A DNA stretch of 64,000 nt, taken from contig CM077025.1 of assembly GCA_039090855.1 (NCBI GenBank), forward strand, positions 101,722,489 through 101,786,488, in the 5' to 3' direction. The translations under genes were made by a program, and so were the position numbers. The DNA comes from Macrothele yani (Eukaryota > Arthropoda > Arachnida > Araneae > Macrothelidae). Within the stretch, counting starts at the first letter, position 1. Each line of letters opens with the position of its first letter. Shown here piece by piece: positions 43,440 through 52,934 of the stretch. Under the pieces are notes generated by a model. The model saw only the letters and a list, made by a program, of their open reading frames with translations. It was not told the DNA's origin and did not search any database.

Positions 43440-43900
43440 CATTTAATTCATAATGTTGAAAACACATAAAGATGTAGAAGTTACAGTTCTTCAAGCTATG
43501 AAGTGGCTGCAATTTTCATGGATTTCAATGCCTTCCACAGCAATGGGAAATTGCTTCCATCATGCAGGATTTGAAAAAGTGATTCAGGATTCTTTAGACA
43601 TGATCACTGAACACCAAGCCACTGCTTGGGGGGGGGCGGTATGAACTGTATTTTATATGATTTATTGCAGGACACAGCAAGTGTCAGAATCGAAATTCCT
43701 CAAAAAGTGAATACAGATGTTTTTGCTAGCTTCTGTGATTATAGAGGTAAACTAGATAATGATGATATAATATTATTAATGAAGTTATGGAATGTGATGA
43801 AATGAAGATTCATTTCTCCACCACCAGCTGCTTGAGAAGTGTACAATTTCATCATTGCAAGGAAATGCTACCAATGATTTACTGGTACATCTATGCCAAT
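43440..43900 (+). pseudogene. Tigger/CENP-B-type transposase C-terminal relic
   Basis: The frame 43453-43644 encodes VTVLQAMKWLQFSWISM and GNCFHHAGF, which match the helical block behind the DDE core of Tigger transposases (W..., NCFRHAGF). An acidic DNDDIILLM stretch follows through stops. No terminal repeats found; clearly not the pogo element at 27-29 kb. Confidence 0.55.
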
Positions 43901-44283
43901 TAAAAAATTACATTGAAATGTGATGTATAACAAAGAAAAAGAAAGAAAAAATAACATATTTTTTTTTCAACTATTGAAACTTACGATAAGTGTCATTTGC
44001 AAGAATATATTAATATTGTTCTGTCACACTTTAATTCATCAACCTGAATTCAGTATCCATATATGCAGCCATTTTTCTTGTGTATGGTAAATGCTCTGTT
44101 GTTAATTATCAAAGTAAATTGTAGGCACAATCTGTTAGAAAGGAAAGTAAGGGAATGATTTTTTTTTATCTTTTAATTTTCACTGACAAAATTTTGTAAT
44201 ATGCCTATAGTGAAATTAATTACAAGAAACAAGTAAATTGTTTCTCTGATTTTCTAACACTGTATTTTTATGCTTGTTATTAG

Positions 44284-44466
44284 GTACTATTGCTACTCAT
44301 ATTGTGCAGAAATTATCCTATGCTCTTGGACATAATGTGACTGAAACTGCGAAACATTCAAGCATGGCTACCGTTTGTCGAATATCGAGAAATGTCCTCT
44401 TCCCTCCTCAGTTTCGCAGCATGCATGAGTGGTTCCATTATGCTTTTGCTACTAGTGAACTTGATG
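44284..44466 (+). CDS. BLTP1: BLTP1 (KIAA1109/tweek) internal exon C
   Basis: The 183-base exon lies between TTGTTATTAG and GTAAAA; both introns are phase 1. It encodes THIVQKLSYALGHNVTET, MATVCRISRN and MHEWFHYAFATSEL. This matches the next conserved stretch of BLTP1, where a LGHN motif and a K/HEWF motif follow the exon B block. It joins exon B and exon D in frame and has no stop. The open frame that begins at 44274 starts inside the intron and is not the real start. Confidence 0.88.
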
Positions 44467-44952
44467 GTAAAAATTGTTTTAAGTATTCATTTGTTTTCAG
44501 GATATTTTGTATGTATTGCTTTCTTCTTTTATACCCTTTATTCTTTATGTAAGTTATGCTGTACTGTCTACTCAATACAAGAAGAATTTTATAATTAAAT
44601 ATCTGTTGAATAAGGGGATATTATGAGCAGTATGGTTAACACTGTTTCTTAGCTTTTTTTTTTTTTTTTGAATTGATGGAAGAGTTCCAAATAAAAAAAG
44701 TTTCACTAATAAATCGGGTTTGCTAAAAATAGATTTCTGGCGGCATCATGATTCTGAGAATAGCAGTTGAGAGAGGAAATATACTCCACTCAATTGCTTA
44801 AGTACAAGCACAAGCAGAACTCTTTATTTCACATTTTAAACCATAAAACTCCATGTGTGGAATATCATTTTATTATACGATAAGTATCTATTCATTAGAA
44901 TAATTCTTGATGACGACATATCACGCTTCAGTTTCGTAAAAGTTACAAGTGT

Positions 44953-44996
44953 TGGGGAGACGTTTCGGTAGCGACTTCTACCTTCTTCAGCCATGG
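44953..44996 (-). ncRNA. Hammerhead-like motif, PLE-B distal
   Basis: Minus strand: CTGAAGA, one unpaired A, helix II GGTAG-AAGTCG-CTACC (five pairs), GAAA, word ACGT, C. Helix I is weak (one GU and one GC pair). The GAAACGTC end is the shortest possible helix III. Confidence 0.55.
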
Positions 44997-45227
44997 AATG
45001 AAACATGTAGTATTAGCGTCAGTTGTTGCCAGATAAAGAAATAGCTTTCCAAATTATAGGTATATCGAAAGGTGCATCTGTATTACAGGTGTTAGGAGTA
45101 AGGAAGAATTCAATGCGTTCGCGGTACCTGAGGACTTAAATGAGTGGTAGGCAATGCACGTAACTAACAAACAAATTAAGAAGAAGGTAGTGTAGAACAC
45201 GCTAAGTTAGGTATATAAAAGTTTAAG

Positions 45228-45270
45228 GCAAATATATTTCAGCCATTACTATGGCCTTCATCAGTGCAAC
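45228..45270 (-). ncRNA. Hammerhead-like motif, PLE-B palindrome left
   Basis: Minus strand: GCA, CTGATGA, unpaired A, helix II GGCCAT-AGTA-ATGGCT (with one G-U), GAAA, word ATAT, A. Helix I is not convincing. Confidence 0.5.
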
Positions 45271-45271
45271 G

Positions 45272-45313
45272 TCGCACTGATAAAGGCCATAGTAATGGCT
45301 GAAATATATTTGC
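45272..45313 (+). ncRNA. Hammerhead-like motif, PLE-B palindrome right, core mutated
   Basis: This inverted partner of 45228-45270 has CTGATAA (G8 lost); the rest is the same. Confidence 0.45.
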
Positions 45314-45360
45314 CTTAAACTTTTTATACGTAACTTAGCGTGTTCTACACTACCTTCTTC

Positions 45361-45780
45361 TTAATTTAACCTGAGGGCTTTCCGATTGCTGAGCGGAGCA
45401 ATGCGTTTAACATTTTGCCAATCGGGAATCGCGGATGTATCGCTGATGGTTAAAATTGAAAGCGACGTGGAAGGGTTTCCTTTCTTAACAGCAGCGATAT
45501 GTTCCACCAATCGCTGGTTGATGCTTCGGTAAGTACTACCAATATAGTGGGTAATGCCTGTGGAAGTGGTGACAGGAATAGAGTAGACCCCTTGTAACTC
45601 TAGGGGTTTATTGGGATCTCTGTCTTTAAGGATAAGGTTAAGAAGGTGTGGTGGTGGTTTAACAGAAACGTGAACATCTTTCTGATATTCAAAGTGCCCA
45701 CAAACTGCCTGACCAAACTGCCCTTCAGCCTGGCCTTCACTCACAAAGTTTGCTCCATTTTCAAGTCTTTTGGCTACAGG
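45361..45780 (-). pseudogene. GIY-YIG endonuclease domain of PLE-B
   Basis: The frame encodes LILKDRDPNKPLELQGVYSIPV, HYIGSTYRSINQRLVEHIAA and SAIPDWQNVKRIAPLSNRKALRLN. GVYSIP and HYIG are the nuclease signature, the Arg of YRSINQR is in the usual helix, and the catalytic Glu region should follow but the frame stops at the palindrome. PLE-K (60.9-61.7 kb) is a relative. Confidence 0.75.
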
Positions 45781-45840
45781 ATTGCTGTAAAAGAAGAAGA
45801 AAACAGAAAGACGACGACATTGACGACCATTTGAAGGGGG

Positions 45841-45863
45841 AAAATATATATATATATATATGT
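45841..45863. repeat. AT microsatellite
   Basis: This short (AT)n run forms the left target of the RTE insertion. Confidence 0.7.
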
Positions 45864-45874
45864 ATATAGAATTA

Positions 45875-46706
45875 TGCCTTTGTTTTCCCAGTTCAGTGAT
45901 TGAAAGACATTTTCCAATGTGGCATTAAAGAGCTTCGGAGATATGGTGTCACCTTGTCTCACTCCTTTTCCAATTTTTATGTGTGTTGTATTTTTAAATA
46001 GCAGAATCTTTGCACTTGCATTTTCATAGATGTTATTAATAATATTAATGTATGCATCTTCAATACCGCAGGATTTCAGAGCCATTGCAACTGCTGATGG
46101 TTTCACCGAATCAAAGGCTTTTTCATAATTGATAAAAGCCATGCACAATGGAAGTTCATATTCCCTCGCTCTTTCAATTAGTTCTCTCAGTACGTGGATA
46201 TGATCTATTGTGCTGTAGCCACTCCTGAATCCAGCTTGTTCTCTCGGTTGAGCCATGTCCAGTGTTACCTTCAAGCGGTGTGAAAGAACTTAAGTGAAGA
46301 TTTTATAAACCACTGATAGGAGGCTGATAGGTCTGTAGTTCCTGAGATCCTCAATGTCACCTTTTTTATGTAGCAAGATCATTGTAGCGTTGTTCCAATC
46401 CTCAGGAATTTTCCCTTCATTAAGGCATCGAGTGAAAATTTGGGCGAGTACTGTTTCGATTTCTCCACTTGCTTCTTGTATGATGTCTACAGTAATTCCA
46501 TCTTCTCCTGGAGCTTTTCCCCGCTTCATGTTCTTGATTGCATGTGCAACTTCTGCTGGAAGGACTGGAAGAACTCTGGTACCTTTCATGATGCCTGGAG
46601 TACATGTATCATCCCTTTCATATAATTTGGAGTAGAAATCTTTCACTCTTGTCAAAATTTCGCCTCTATTTCTTGTTACAGAACCATCTTCTTTTCTCAG
46701 TGCCAT
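45875..46706 (-). pseudogene. RTE reverse transcriptase, N-terminal half (inverted part)
   Basis: Minus-strand frame 46290-46706 encodes DFYSKLYERDD, KRGKAPGEDGITVDII, PEDWNNATMILLHKKGD and NYRPISLLSVVYKIFT. A TAA at about 46292 interrupts it. The frame continues at 46274 with EQAGFRSGYSTIDHI, MAFINYEKAFDSV (motif A; the usual first Asp is Asn) and KGVRQGDTISPKLFN (motif B), to LNWENKG where the inversion breakpoint cuts. Frame change to the endonuclease lies in the A-run at 46715. Confidence 0.85.
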
Positions 46707-48028
46707 AATCTGTTTTTTTCCTTACTGAGATGTCCCTTTGCTATCTTTAGGCTTTGGTTGTTTTCGATTGCTTTCCTTACTAGTTCACAGTTGAATTTCC
46801 TTACGTCTTCAGTGATACTTTTTCGTACTGTCTTGCATAGCTCTATATATTCCACTTTGGAAGTCACATCTTCTTTAGTTGTCCTCATCTCTCTTCTTTT
46901 TTGCATCAACATTTTGGTTTTTCCTGATAATTTGTTCACATGCATTTTGTTCTTAGACCCAGCTGATTTTGTTGCTGTTTCCATAAGAGCTTTGGTTACT
47001 TTTCTGTTAACTTCAGAAATATCCACTTCTTCCGATGTTAGGCCTTCTAAAGCAGAGAATCTGTTCTTCAGTTCCAATTTGAAGGTATTATGGTGTTTTT
47101 TAAGGTTGGTTATGTCAATACATTTTGTTTGTCTTATGAACTTGCTACGTTCGAGTTTAGTGTTGAGGTGCATCTTACATCTCACCAATCTATGGTCACT
47201 GCCTGTGTTGAACTTGTTTAGCACACTGCAGTCTTCTATGACGAATTTTTTGTTACACATAATAAAATCAATTTCACTTGTCGTCCCATTTGGATGTCTC
47301 CATGTGCATTTCCTGTGTGGCTTTTTCTTGAAGAAGGAGTTCAAGATGAAAAACCCTTCTGCCTCTGCAAACTCTACGAGAGTATTTCCACGCTGGTTTC
47401 TGTTGCCGTGACCGAATTTACCTACTGAAGTTTCATTCTGTTGCTGTTGCCCTATTTTTGCATTGAAATCTCCCATAATTATCTTCAAGTGCTGCTTACC
47501 TTTATTATTTAGATCACGAATTTCCTCATAAAATTCTTCAATTTCTTCTTCAGGATGACTTGTGGTGGGTGCATAAGTTTGAATAATCTGAGCCTGGTAT
47601 CTTCTCAAGAGTTGGATAACGAGTCGTGCAGCTCTGTCAGAGGAACTTTCAACTTCTACAACTTTATCCTTCAGTTTCTTGTTTATTATAAATCCAACAC
47701 CACTAGTTCTGCCAGTATCTGTCCCACGATAGTAGAAGAGATGTCCACTTTTCAGTTCAATGAGATCTTCTCCTTTTCTCCTTACCTCACTTAGCCCGAC
47801 GATGTCCCACTTGATCCTTTGTAGTTCCTCTTCCAATTCAAGAAGCCTTGAATCAGAAGATAGGGAGCGTCCGTTATACGTAGCCAAGGCCAGCATCAGA
47901 TGGCAGCCTAGTCCGGTCCTCCGGGGATTCTTAGCACCCTCTGCCTTCATGTCGCACTGGCTGCTGCCTTGGCCAGGTACATTCCAGCTGCCGGAGACTG
48001 AGGGCCAAGATTTAATTTGTGGAGTCAT
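46697..48028 (-). CDS. RTE apurinic-type endonuclease (EEP family)
   Basis: This open frame of 443 codons holds an exonuclease-endonuclease-phosphatase domain: ALATYNGRSL, WDIVGLSEVRRKG (Glu), IIQTYAPTT, HLKIIMGDFNAKIG (Asp and Asn), RGNTLVEFAEAEGF, TWRHPNGTTSEIDFIM (Asp) and TGSDHRLVR (terminal SDH). These are the catalytic landmarks of LINE endonucleases, which nick the target DNA. After a charged linker it ends at TGA by a one-base slip in an A-run (46715), where it should fuse with the RT. The true start may be this Met or a little downstream at MLALATYNG. Confidence 0.85.
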   Translation of the reverse strand: MTPQIKSWPSVSGSWNVPGQGSSQCDMKAEGAKNPRRTGLGCHLMLALATYNGRSLSSDSRLLELEEELQRIKWDIVGLSEVRRKGEDLIELKSGHLFYYRGTDTGRTSGVGFIINKKLKDKVVEVESSSDRAARLVIQLLRRYQAQIIQTYAPTTSHPEEEIEEFYEEIRDLNNKGKQHLKIIMGDFNAKIGQQQQNETSVGKFGHGNRNQRGNTLVEFAEAEGFFILNSFFKKKPHRKCTWRHPNGTTSEIDFIMCNKKFVIEDCSVLNKFNTGSDHRLVRCKMHLNTKLERSKFIRQTKCIDITNLKKHHNTFKLELKNRFSALEGLTSEEVDISEVNRKVTKALMETATKSAGSKNKMHVNKLSGKTKMLMQKRREMRTTKEDVTSKVEYIELCKTVRKSITEDVRKFNCELVRKAIENNQSLKIAKGHLSKEKNRLWH

Positions 48029-48225
48029 TTTGGAGGGGTTTGGCCATAACTCACCACGCTGGCCAAGCGGGTTGGTGAGTGTGGGATAGCATTTCCTCTA
48101 ATCCCGATGGTATAGTTATACTGCTATTGGCGGTCGTCAGAGCCCCTTTAGTGGGAACAGGATGTACCATGAGAAGGCGGGGTTGACATTTGTCAAGGAG
48201 AGGCTGTGATGTTACGCATCACTTG

Positions 48226-49042
48226 ACCTTACAAAGGCATAAAGATTAATGGAGATTATCTAACCCACCTTTGTTTTGCTGATGACATAGTCATTTTTGC
48301 AACTACCCCATCAGAGCTAAAGAGTATGATGCAGGAACTTGCTGACAAGAGTAAAGAAGTGGGATTAAAAATGAACTTTCAGAAGACAAAAGTGATGTTT
48401 AATGCTTTTACAAGAAATGAAGATTTATCAATTAATGGAGAAAAGCTGGAGATAACAGACACGTACGTTTATCTTGGACAGCAGATATCAAGTGAGGGTC
48501 ACATTGGTGAAGAAATTAATCGGCGTACAAAACTTGCCTGGAGAGCTTTTGGAAGAAACAGCATAATTTTCAAGAGCAATATGCCATTATGTCTTAAAAG
48601 AAAAGTGTTTGATCAATGCATCCTTCCAGTGCTTACATATGGGGCAGAGACATGGACCTTAGCTAAAAGAGACATACAAAGGCTGCAGACAACTCAAAGA
48701 AGCATGGAGAGGTGCATGCTTGGTGTAACCAGGAGAGATAAGAAGAGGAACACGTGGATCCGAAAAATGACAAGAGTGGAAGACATCATGATCAGAGTTA
48801 AATCCCTGAAATGGCAATGGGCTGGACATACTGCCAGAAGAACAGACCATCGATGGACAGCCGAAATTTTAGATTGGATTCCAAGGGACAGGAAAAGATC
48901 CAGAAGAAGACCACATGGAAGATGGGTGGATGAAATTCGAAAGTATGCGGGAGTGACATGGAGGAGACTGGCACAAGACAGACCGTTGTGGAGGAAACTT
49001 GGGGAGACCTTCGTCCAGCAGGGGATTGATAATGGTTGACAA
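48226..49042 (+). pseudogene. RTE reverse transcriptase, C-terminal half
   Basis: Begins GIKINGDYLTHLCFADDIVIF (motif C FADD) and runs open from 48326: EVGLKMNFQKTKVMFN, TYVYLGQQIS, PLCLKRKVFDQCILPVLTYG, LGVTRRDKKRNTWIRK, WQWAGHTARRTDHRWT and a last GETFVQQGIDNG. These are the RT end and the RTE-type tail domain. It is intact over its length. Two further fragments of this family are at 22.2 kb and 50.2-55.4 kb. Confidence 0.88.
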
Positions 49043-49073
49043 TGATGATGATGATGATGATGATATAGAATTA

Positions 49074-50220
49074 GTGAAACATAGATGGCGCCAACTAGGT
49101 TTTGGGGTCAAGAAACATATCTAATACAGCGTATCCGACGAATGGCAATGTGGGGTATCGAACTCTATTGGCGAGAAGTAAACCACGAACATCGGTGGAA
49201 AAGTCGCCATGCTCCTGAAGATGCCCAAAGACTGGGCAAAAAAATTTAGAGCTTTAATAACGGTAAAGAATTTATGTTTATGAATCCTAAAGTGAAGATC
49301 TACTGACTCTACCCAAAGGAAGCAGTGTGTTTGATGTGAATTGTTGTGTCACATACAAAGGACAATAGGACAATAACTTCAACGAAGACCAGAAAACGTG
49401 CGAGAAATGCGAATCATCACTAGAAATGGAATGCCTAGGTAAGCATTATCCAACTAGAATATTTCCAAGTATTTTTTAAATAATGCACGTAAAATTGAAT
49501 AGTAGCCTTTTCTGACCTATTTCTAAGTCAGAATATGAACTGCTAATGTGAAATGTTGAGAAATTTCTATTTTTACTGTATGCTATTTGCTACAACAAAG
49601 ATGGGGAGCATTACCCTCTTTTAACTAATGCACAGCTTTCTTGCTAGGGAGCATAAATGTCAAAACCTTTTTCTCACCAGCTTTTTTGCTTCTGGGAGAC
49701 ACAGTTGTAAAGTTTTTTTTTTTTTTTTTTGCTTAGCGTAGCTTTTGCCATGAAGAATACTTTTCTCACATTTTCAACTTTTCCATTATGCAGAATTCTT
49801 TTGCTAGGAGGCGTAGTGTTATATCATGTTTTCTTCTATATTTCTTCTTTTAACTTTTCTATTTGAAAATCTCTTTGTCTCAGATGCCTTCCTTCTGCTA
49901 TGATAAACTTCTGGTGCACAATTTGTTGATTTTCTTATTTCACAACATACATTTTAGCCACTGGTAGAAATAAATAGCTGTTTCTATTTCTGGATGTTTT
50001 ATTGATTGTAGACATCCAGTTCATTTTAAATTGTTTTCTAACTAGTTCTGTTGACTATGAAGGGCTTTGATAAATTTTTTCGTACTGGGAAGGATTCAAA
50101 AGACGTGCTCTGAAAATTAACCGGATGTAACCGAAAATTACTACCGAATTTTCAGTAGTAATTCAGTGTGGAAGATGACATTGAATTACTACCGAAAATT
50201 TTGTGTCATCTTTTTTGTTT
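49074..50220. other. Intron sequence, nothing firmly recognised
   Basis: 49074-49260 has TAGATGGCGCCAACTAGG and a short stretch that may be an old repeat. T-runs occur near 49715. A local inverted word ATTACTACCGAA/TTCGGTAGTAAT is at 50137-50200. No gene. Confidence 0.4.
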
Positions 50221-50224
50221 TATG

Positions 50225-50511
50225 TTTAGGGCTTTGGTAGACATAGCCTTTAGCACCCCACTCAGTCTTCTTCTGGGTCTTTTCCTGTACCTTGTATCCC
50301 ATCTAAAATTTCAGCTGTCCATCAGTGATCCATTCTTCTGGCAATATATCAAGCACATTGCCATTTCAGAGATTCTACTGTGATCATGATGTCTCCCACT
50401 CTTGTCATTTTTCTGATCTGCGAGTTCCTCTTCTTATCTTGCCTGGTTACACCAAGCATGAACCTATTCATGCTTCTTTCATTTGTGTGCAGTCTTTGTA
50501 TGCCTTTTTTA
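50225..50511 (-). pseudogene. RTE fragment, 3' portion (left of PLE-C)
   Basis: Complementary to the 48.7-48.9 kb part of the intact RTE: minus strand LGVTRQDKKRNSQIRKM, RVGDIMI and the WTAEILD-like block with stops. It continues across the PLE-C insertion at 55290-55378. Confidence 0.75.
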
Positions 50512-50606
50512 TCCTAGTTGTAAATGCATTTATGGCACCTCTATTCATAGTGATTGTGGAATAACTTTTTTACAGGTCTTATAGAGGTTATTTTTCATGA
50601 AAGTTG

Positions 50607-50649
50607 GTTGTCAAATTTTTGAACTAAAGCCTAGTTCGTTATCAGGACT
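50607..50649 (-). ncRNA. Hammerhead-like motif, PLE-C left, core mutated
   Basis: Minus strand: GTC, CTGATAA (G8 lost), helix II GAACT-AGGCTTT-AGTTC, AAAA for GAAA, AATT, U, GAC. GTC/GAC is a three-pair helix I. Confidence 0.5.
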
Positions 50650-50652
50650 ATG

Positions 50653-52910
50653 TCACTGGAGTAGTTGCTGCCACTCAATTGGAAGAGTCCATCCGCAATT
50701 ATCGTTAATTGTGGTACTTCTTCTTCTTGCTATTTCGATCCCTTCTTCTAGTTTCCTCTTTACTAAGTTTGACTGGTGGGCAATTATTTTCACTGAGTCC
50801 CAATTTATGGAGTGTCCACTTGCTTGTATATGTCTGTCTAGCCCTGTTTTGTTCCCAATGTTCCTAATAGCTGCTTGGTGTTCTTTCATTCGGACCATAA
50901 TACTACTCCCTGTTTCTCCTATATAGCTGAGTCCGCAGTTACAGTCGATGCAGTAAATTACTCCTTCCTGCAATTGGATGTCCAATTCTTTCTGCTTTAA
51001 AGCTGGCAGGAATTTCTTTATTTTGTTATTAAGATCTGGAGCTAGCCTGATATTATATTTTGCTCCGATCCTTTTCAGTTTCTCGAAAAGTCCCTTGTGG
51101 TACATAATTTTGCTGGTGAATTTGAAGTTGGTTTTTTCCTGCTTCTTTTTTGGCACTTGTTTAAATATTTTTTCAACATATGGGGAGGGGTAATTGTTTT
51201 CTGCCAATATTTCCTTTAATTCTTCTTTGTGAAGATCTTTTTGAGTAGCTGAAGAGACCAGGATTTCAATTTTTTCCAAAAATTGTCTCGCCGTATTCGA
51301 TTTAATATAATCAGGGTGGAATGAGCAGAAGTCTAACATCTTCCCTGTGTTGGTGGGTTTTCTAAAAAGCTGAGTGAATATTTTCCCCTCTCTTGAGGTC
51401 AAGGTTAAATCTAGGTAATTGATGCTATGGTCTTTTTCCTGTTCCAGGGTGTACTGCAAGGTATTCTCTAGTAAGTTAAATTCTTCCAGAATCTGAGAGG
51501 GTAGAGATTGGTCCACAGTATCCACTATAATTAGGACATCATCCATGTACCTTACATAGAGAGCAAACAGGGAGGGTTGTATAAGGATTTTTGCCTCTAG
51601 TTTACTTTTATAATAATTTGCTAGCAGAGGTGCTAGTGGAGAACCCATTGCAAGTCCTGAAATTTGCCTGTAATATTTCTTTCCAAACTGGAAGAAATTA
51701 TTCTTGAAGGAAAATAGGAGCAGTTCATATATGCCAAGTAGTATTTCTTTATTGTGATTATGGAATACTATTTTTTCAAGAAGGTCATCTGCAATGAATT
51801 CCAGTAGGAGGTCCAGGTTAATGTTGGTATACATAGAGACTATATCCAGGCTTGCCATTACTGGATGAATTAATTCTGGCAAGTTGTCCAGTTTTCCTTT
51901 TAGCTGCATGGAATTTTTTTAGTAGGTAGGGAGGAGAAGGGAAAATATCTCTGAGGTGACCAAGTAAATAATAATTAATGTTGGAGAGTGGCGAATTTCT
52001 AGTGTCTATTATAGGTCTTACTGGGTGGCCTTCTTTGTGAACTTTTATCGTACCATAGATCTGTGGAATTCTTGACTGGATTTTGGAGAAGTTTTGAAGA
52101 GCTCATTAAGCTGTTTTTTATTTCTTAAAGAGCTGATTAATTTCTTAAGATTTTTGACAGTTTGATCTATAGGGTTACCATTGAGTTCTTCATAATAAGG
52201 CTTGCTCAATTCAGCTTCCATTTTATTGTAATACTTCTCTTTTTCTACCAATACCAAAACTTTGCTCTTATCTGCTCTCAGTGCTACAACTTTATCATTG
52301 GCTTTGAATTTTTTAAGGTCAGCAATGGCATTTCTATTAAAATTGTAATCAACTTTTACTGGCTTTTTACAAATTTTGAGACGCAGTCTGAGAATTCTTT
52401 CCTTAAAGTAACTGCTGTATTTTCATCTTCTCTTTCTACCTTACTACAGATGCTTTCTAAATCAATCAGTATACGTTTTTTATCAAGTGTTGCGGAGGAA
52501 AGGTTGTAATTATATCCCTTATTGAGGATATTAATCAGGTTTTCATCTACTCCTTCTTTCGTCAGATCTATGACATGTTTGTTAGTGGGGGATGGTATTA
52601 ACTGTGGGCCAGGTGCTGTAGACATTAACTTTGGATTCAACCACTTATTCTCTTTAATCTTCAATTTTTCCTTAAACTTTTTGTTTTTATCTCTCACTGC
52701 TTTAGCTAACCAATTATCAATATTTTTCTTTTCTGCTTCCGGAATTTCACCTAATAAAGAGGTCCAAATACGAGCTTCTATTCGTTCGCATTGCTCAATA
52801 GTTTTGAATTTATTACGAATCGCGCCATTCACCGTTTTTAGTTCTATTTTTTTAATAAAATTTCTTGACAGATTTTCTGCGATGTTTTTCGTGAGTCTCA
52901 AAGAAGGTGG
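50653..52910 (-). pseudogene. PLE-C left copy: RT plus GIY-YIG
   Basis: The main frame (50653-51909) is 418 codons: VMASLDIVSMYTNI (motif A Asp), RQISGLAMGSPLAPLLANY (motif B), LYVRYMDDVLIIV (motif C), INYLDLTLTS, ITYHKGLFEKLKRIGAK-like thumb, then GVIYCIDCNCGLSYIGETG (GIY-YIG), RMKEHQAAI, TGLDRHIQASGH and EEGIEIARRR with a catalytic Glu. Upstream frames (52045-52257 and 52356-52900) give the N-terminal region HVIDLTKEGVDEN and VALRADKSKVLVLVEKE. Breaks lie near 51910 (A-run), 52100 and 52350. Confidence 0.85.
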
Positions 52911-52934
52911 AACAAAATTAGCTCTCTTACATTT

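Larger units (their letters stand above)
44945..45785 (-). mobile_element. PLE-B remnants with three hammerhead-like motifs
   Basis: The minus strand carries a GIY-YIG domain (45361-45780) followed by untranslated sequence with a 95-base-arm palindrome (45170-45266 / 45285-45372) and, further on, a different terminal sequence with its own motif at 44953-44996. Two PLE families may be joined here. No target duplication was found. The RT part is absent and the RTE insertion lies just to the right. Confidence 0.7.
45875..49062 (+). mobile_element. Near full-length RTE with 5' inversion
   Basis: The 5' part of the element (endonuclease to mid-RT) lies inverted at 45875-48225 and the 3' part (RT motif C to tail) follows in + orientation at 48226-49062. 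Both halves contain the breakpoint word ACAAAGGCAT, so together they cover the element with about 10 bases of overlap. The flanking duplication ATATAGAATTA is at 45864-45874 and 49063-49073. The tail is a GATGAT repeat, typical of RTE elements. This is the product expected of twin priming. Confidence 0.9.

Noticed and set aside
46758..47411. 217-codon + strand frame
   Set aside because: It is antisense to the RTE endonuclease frame and has no domain.
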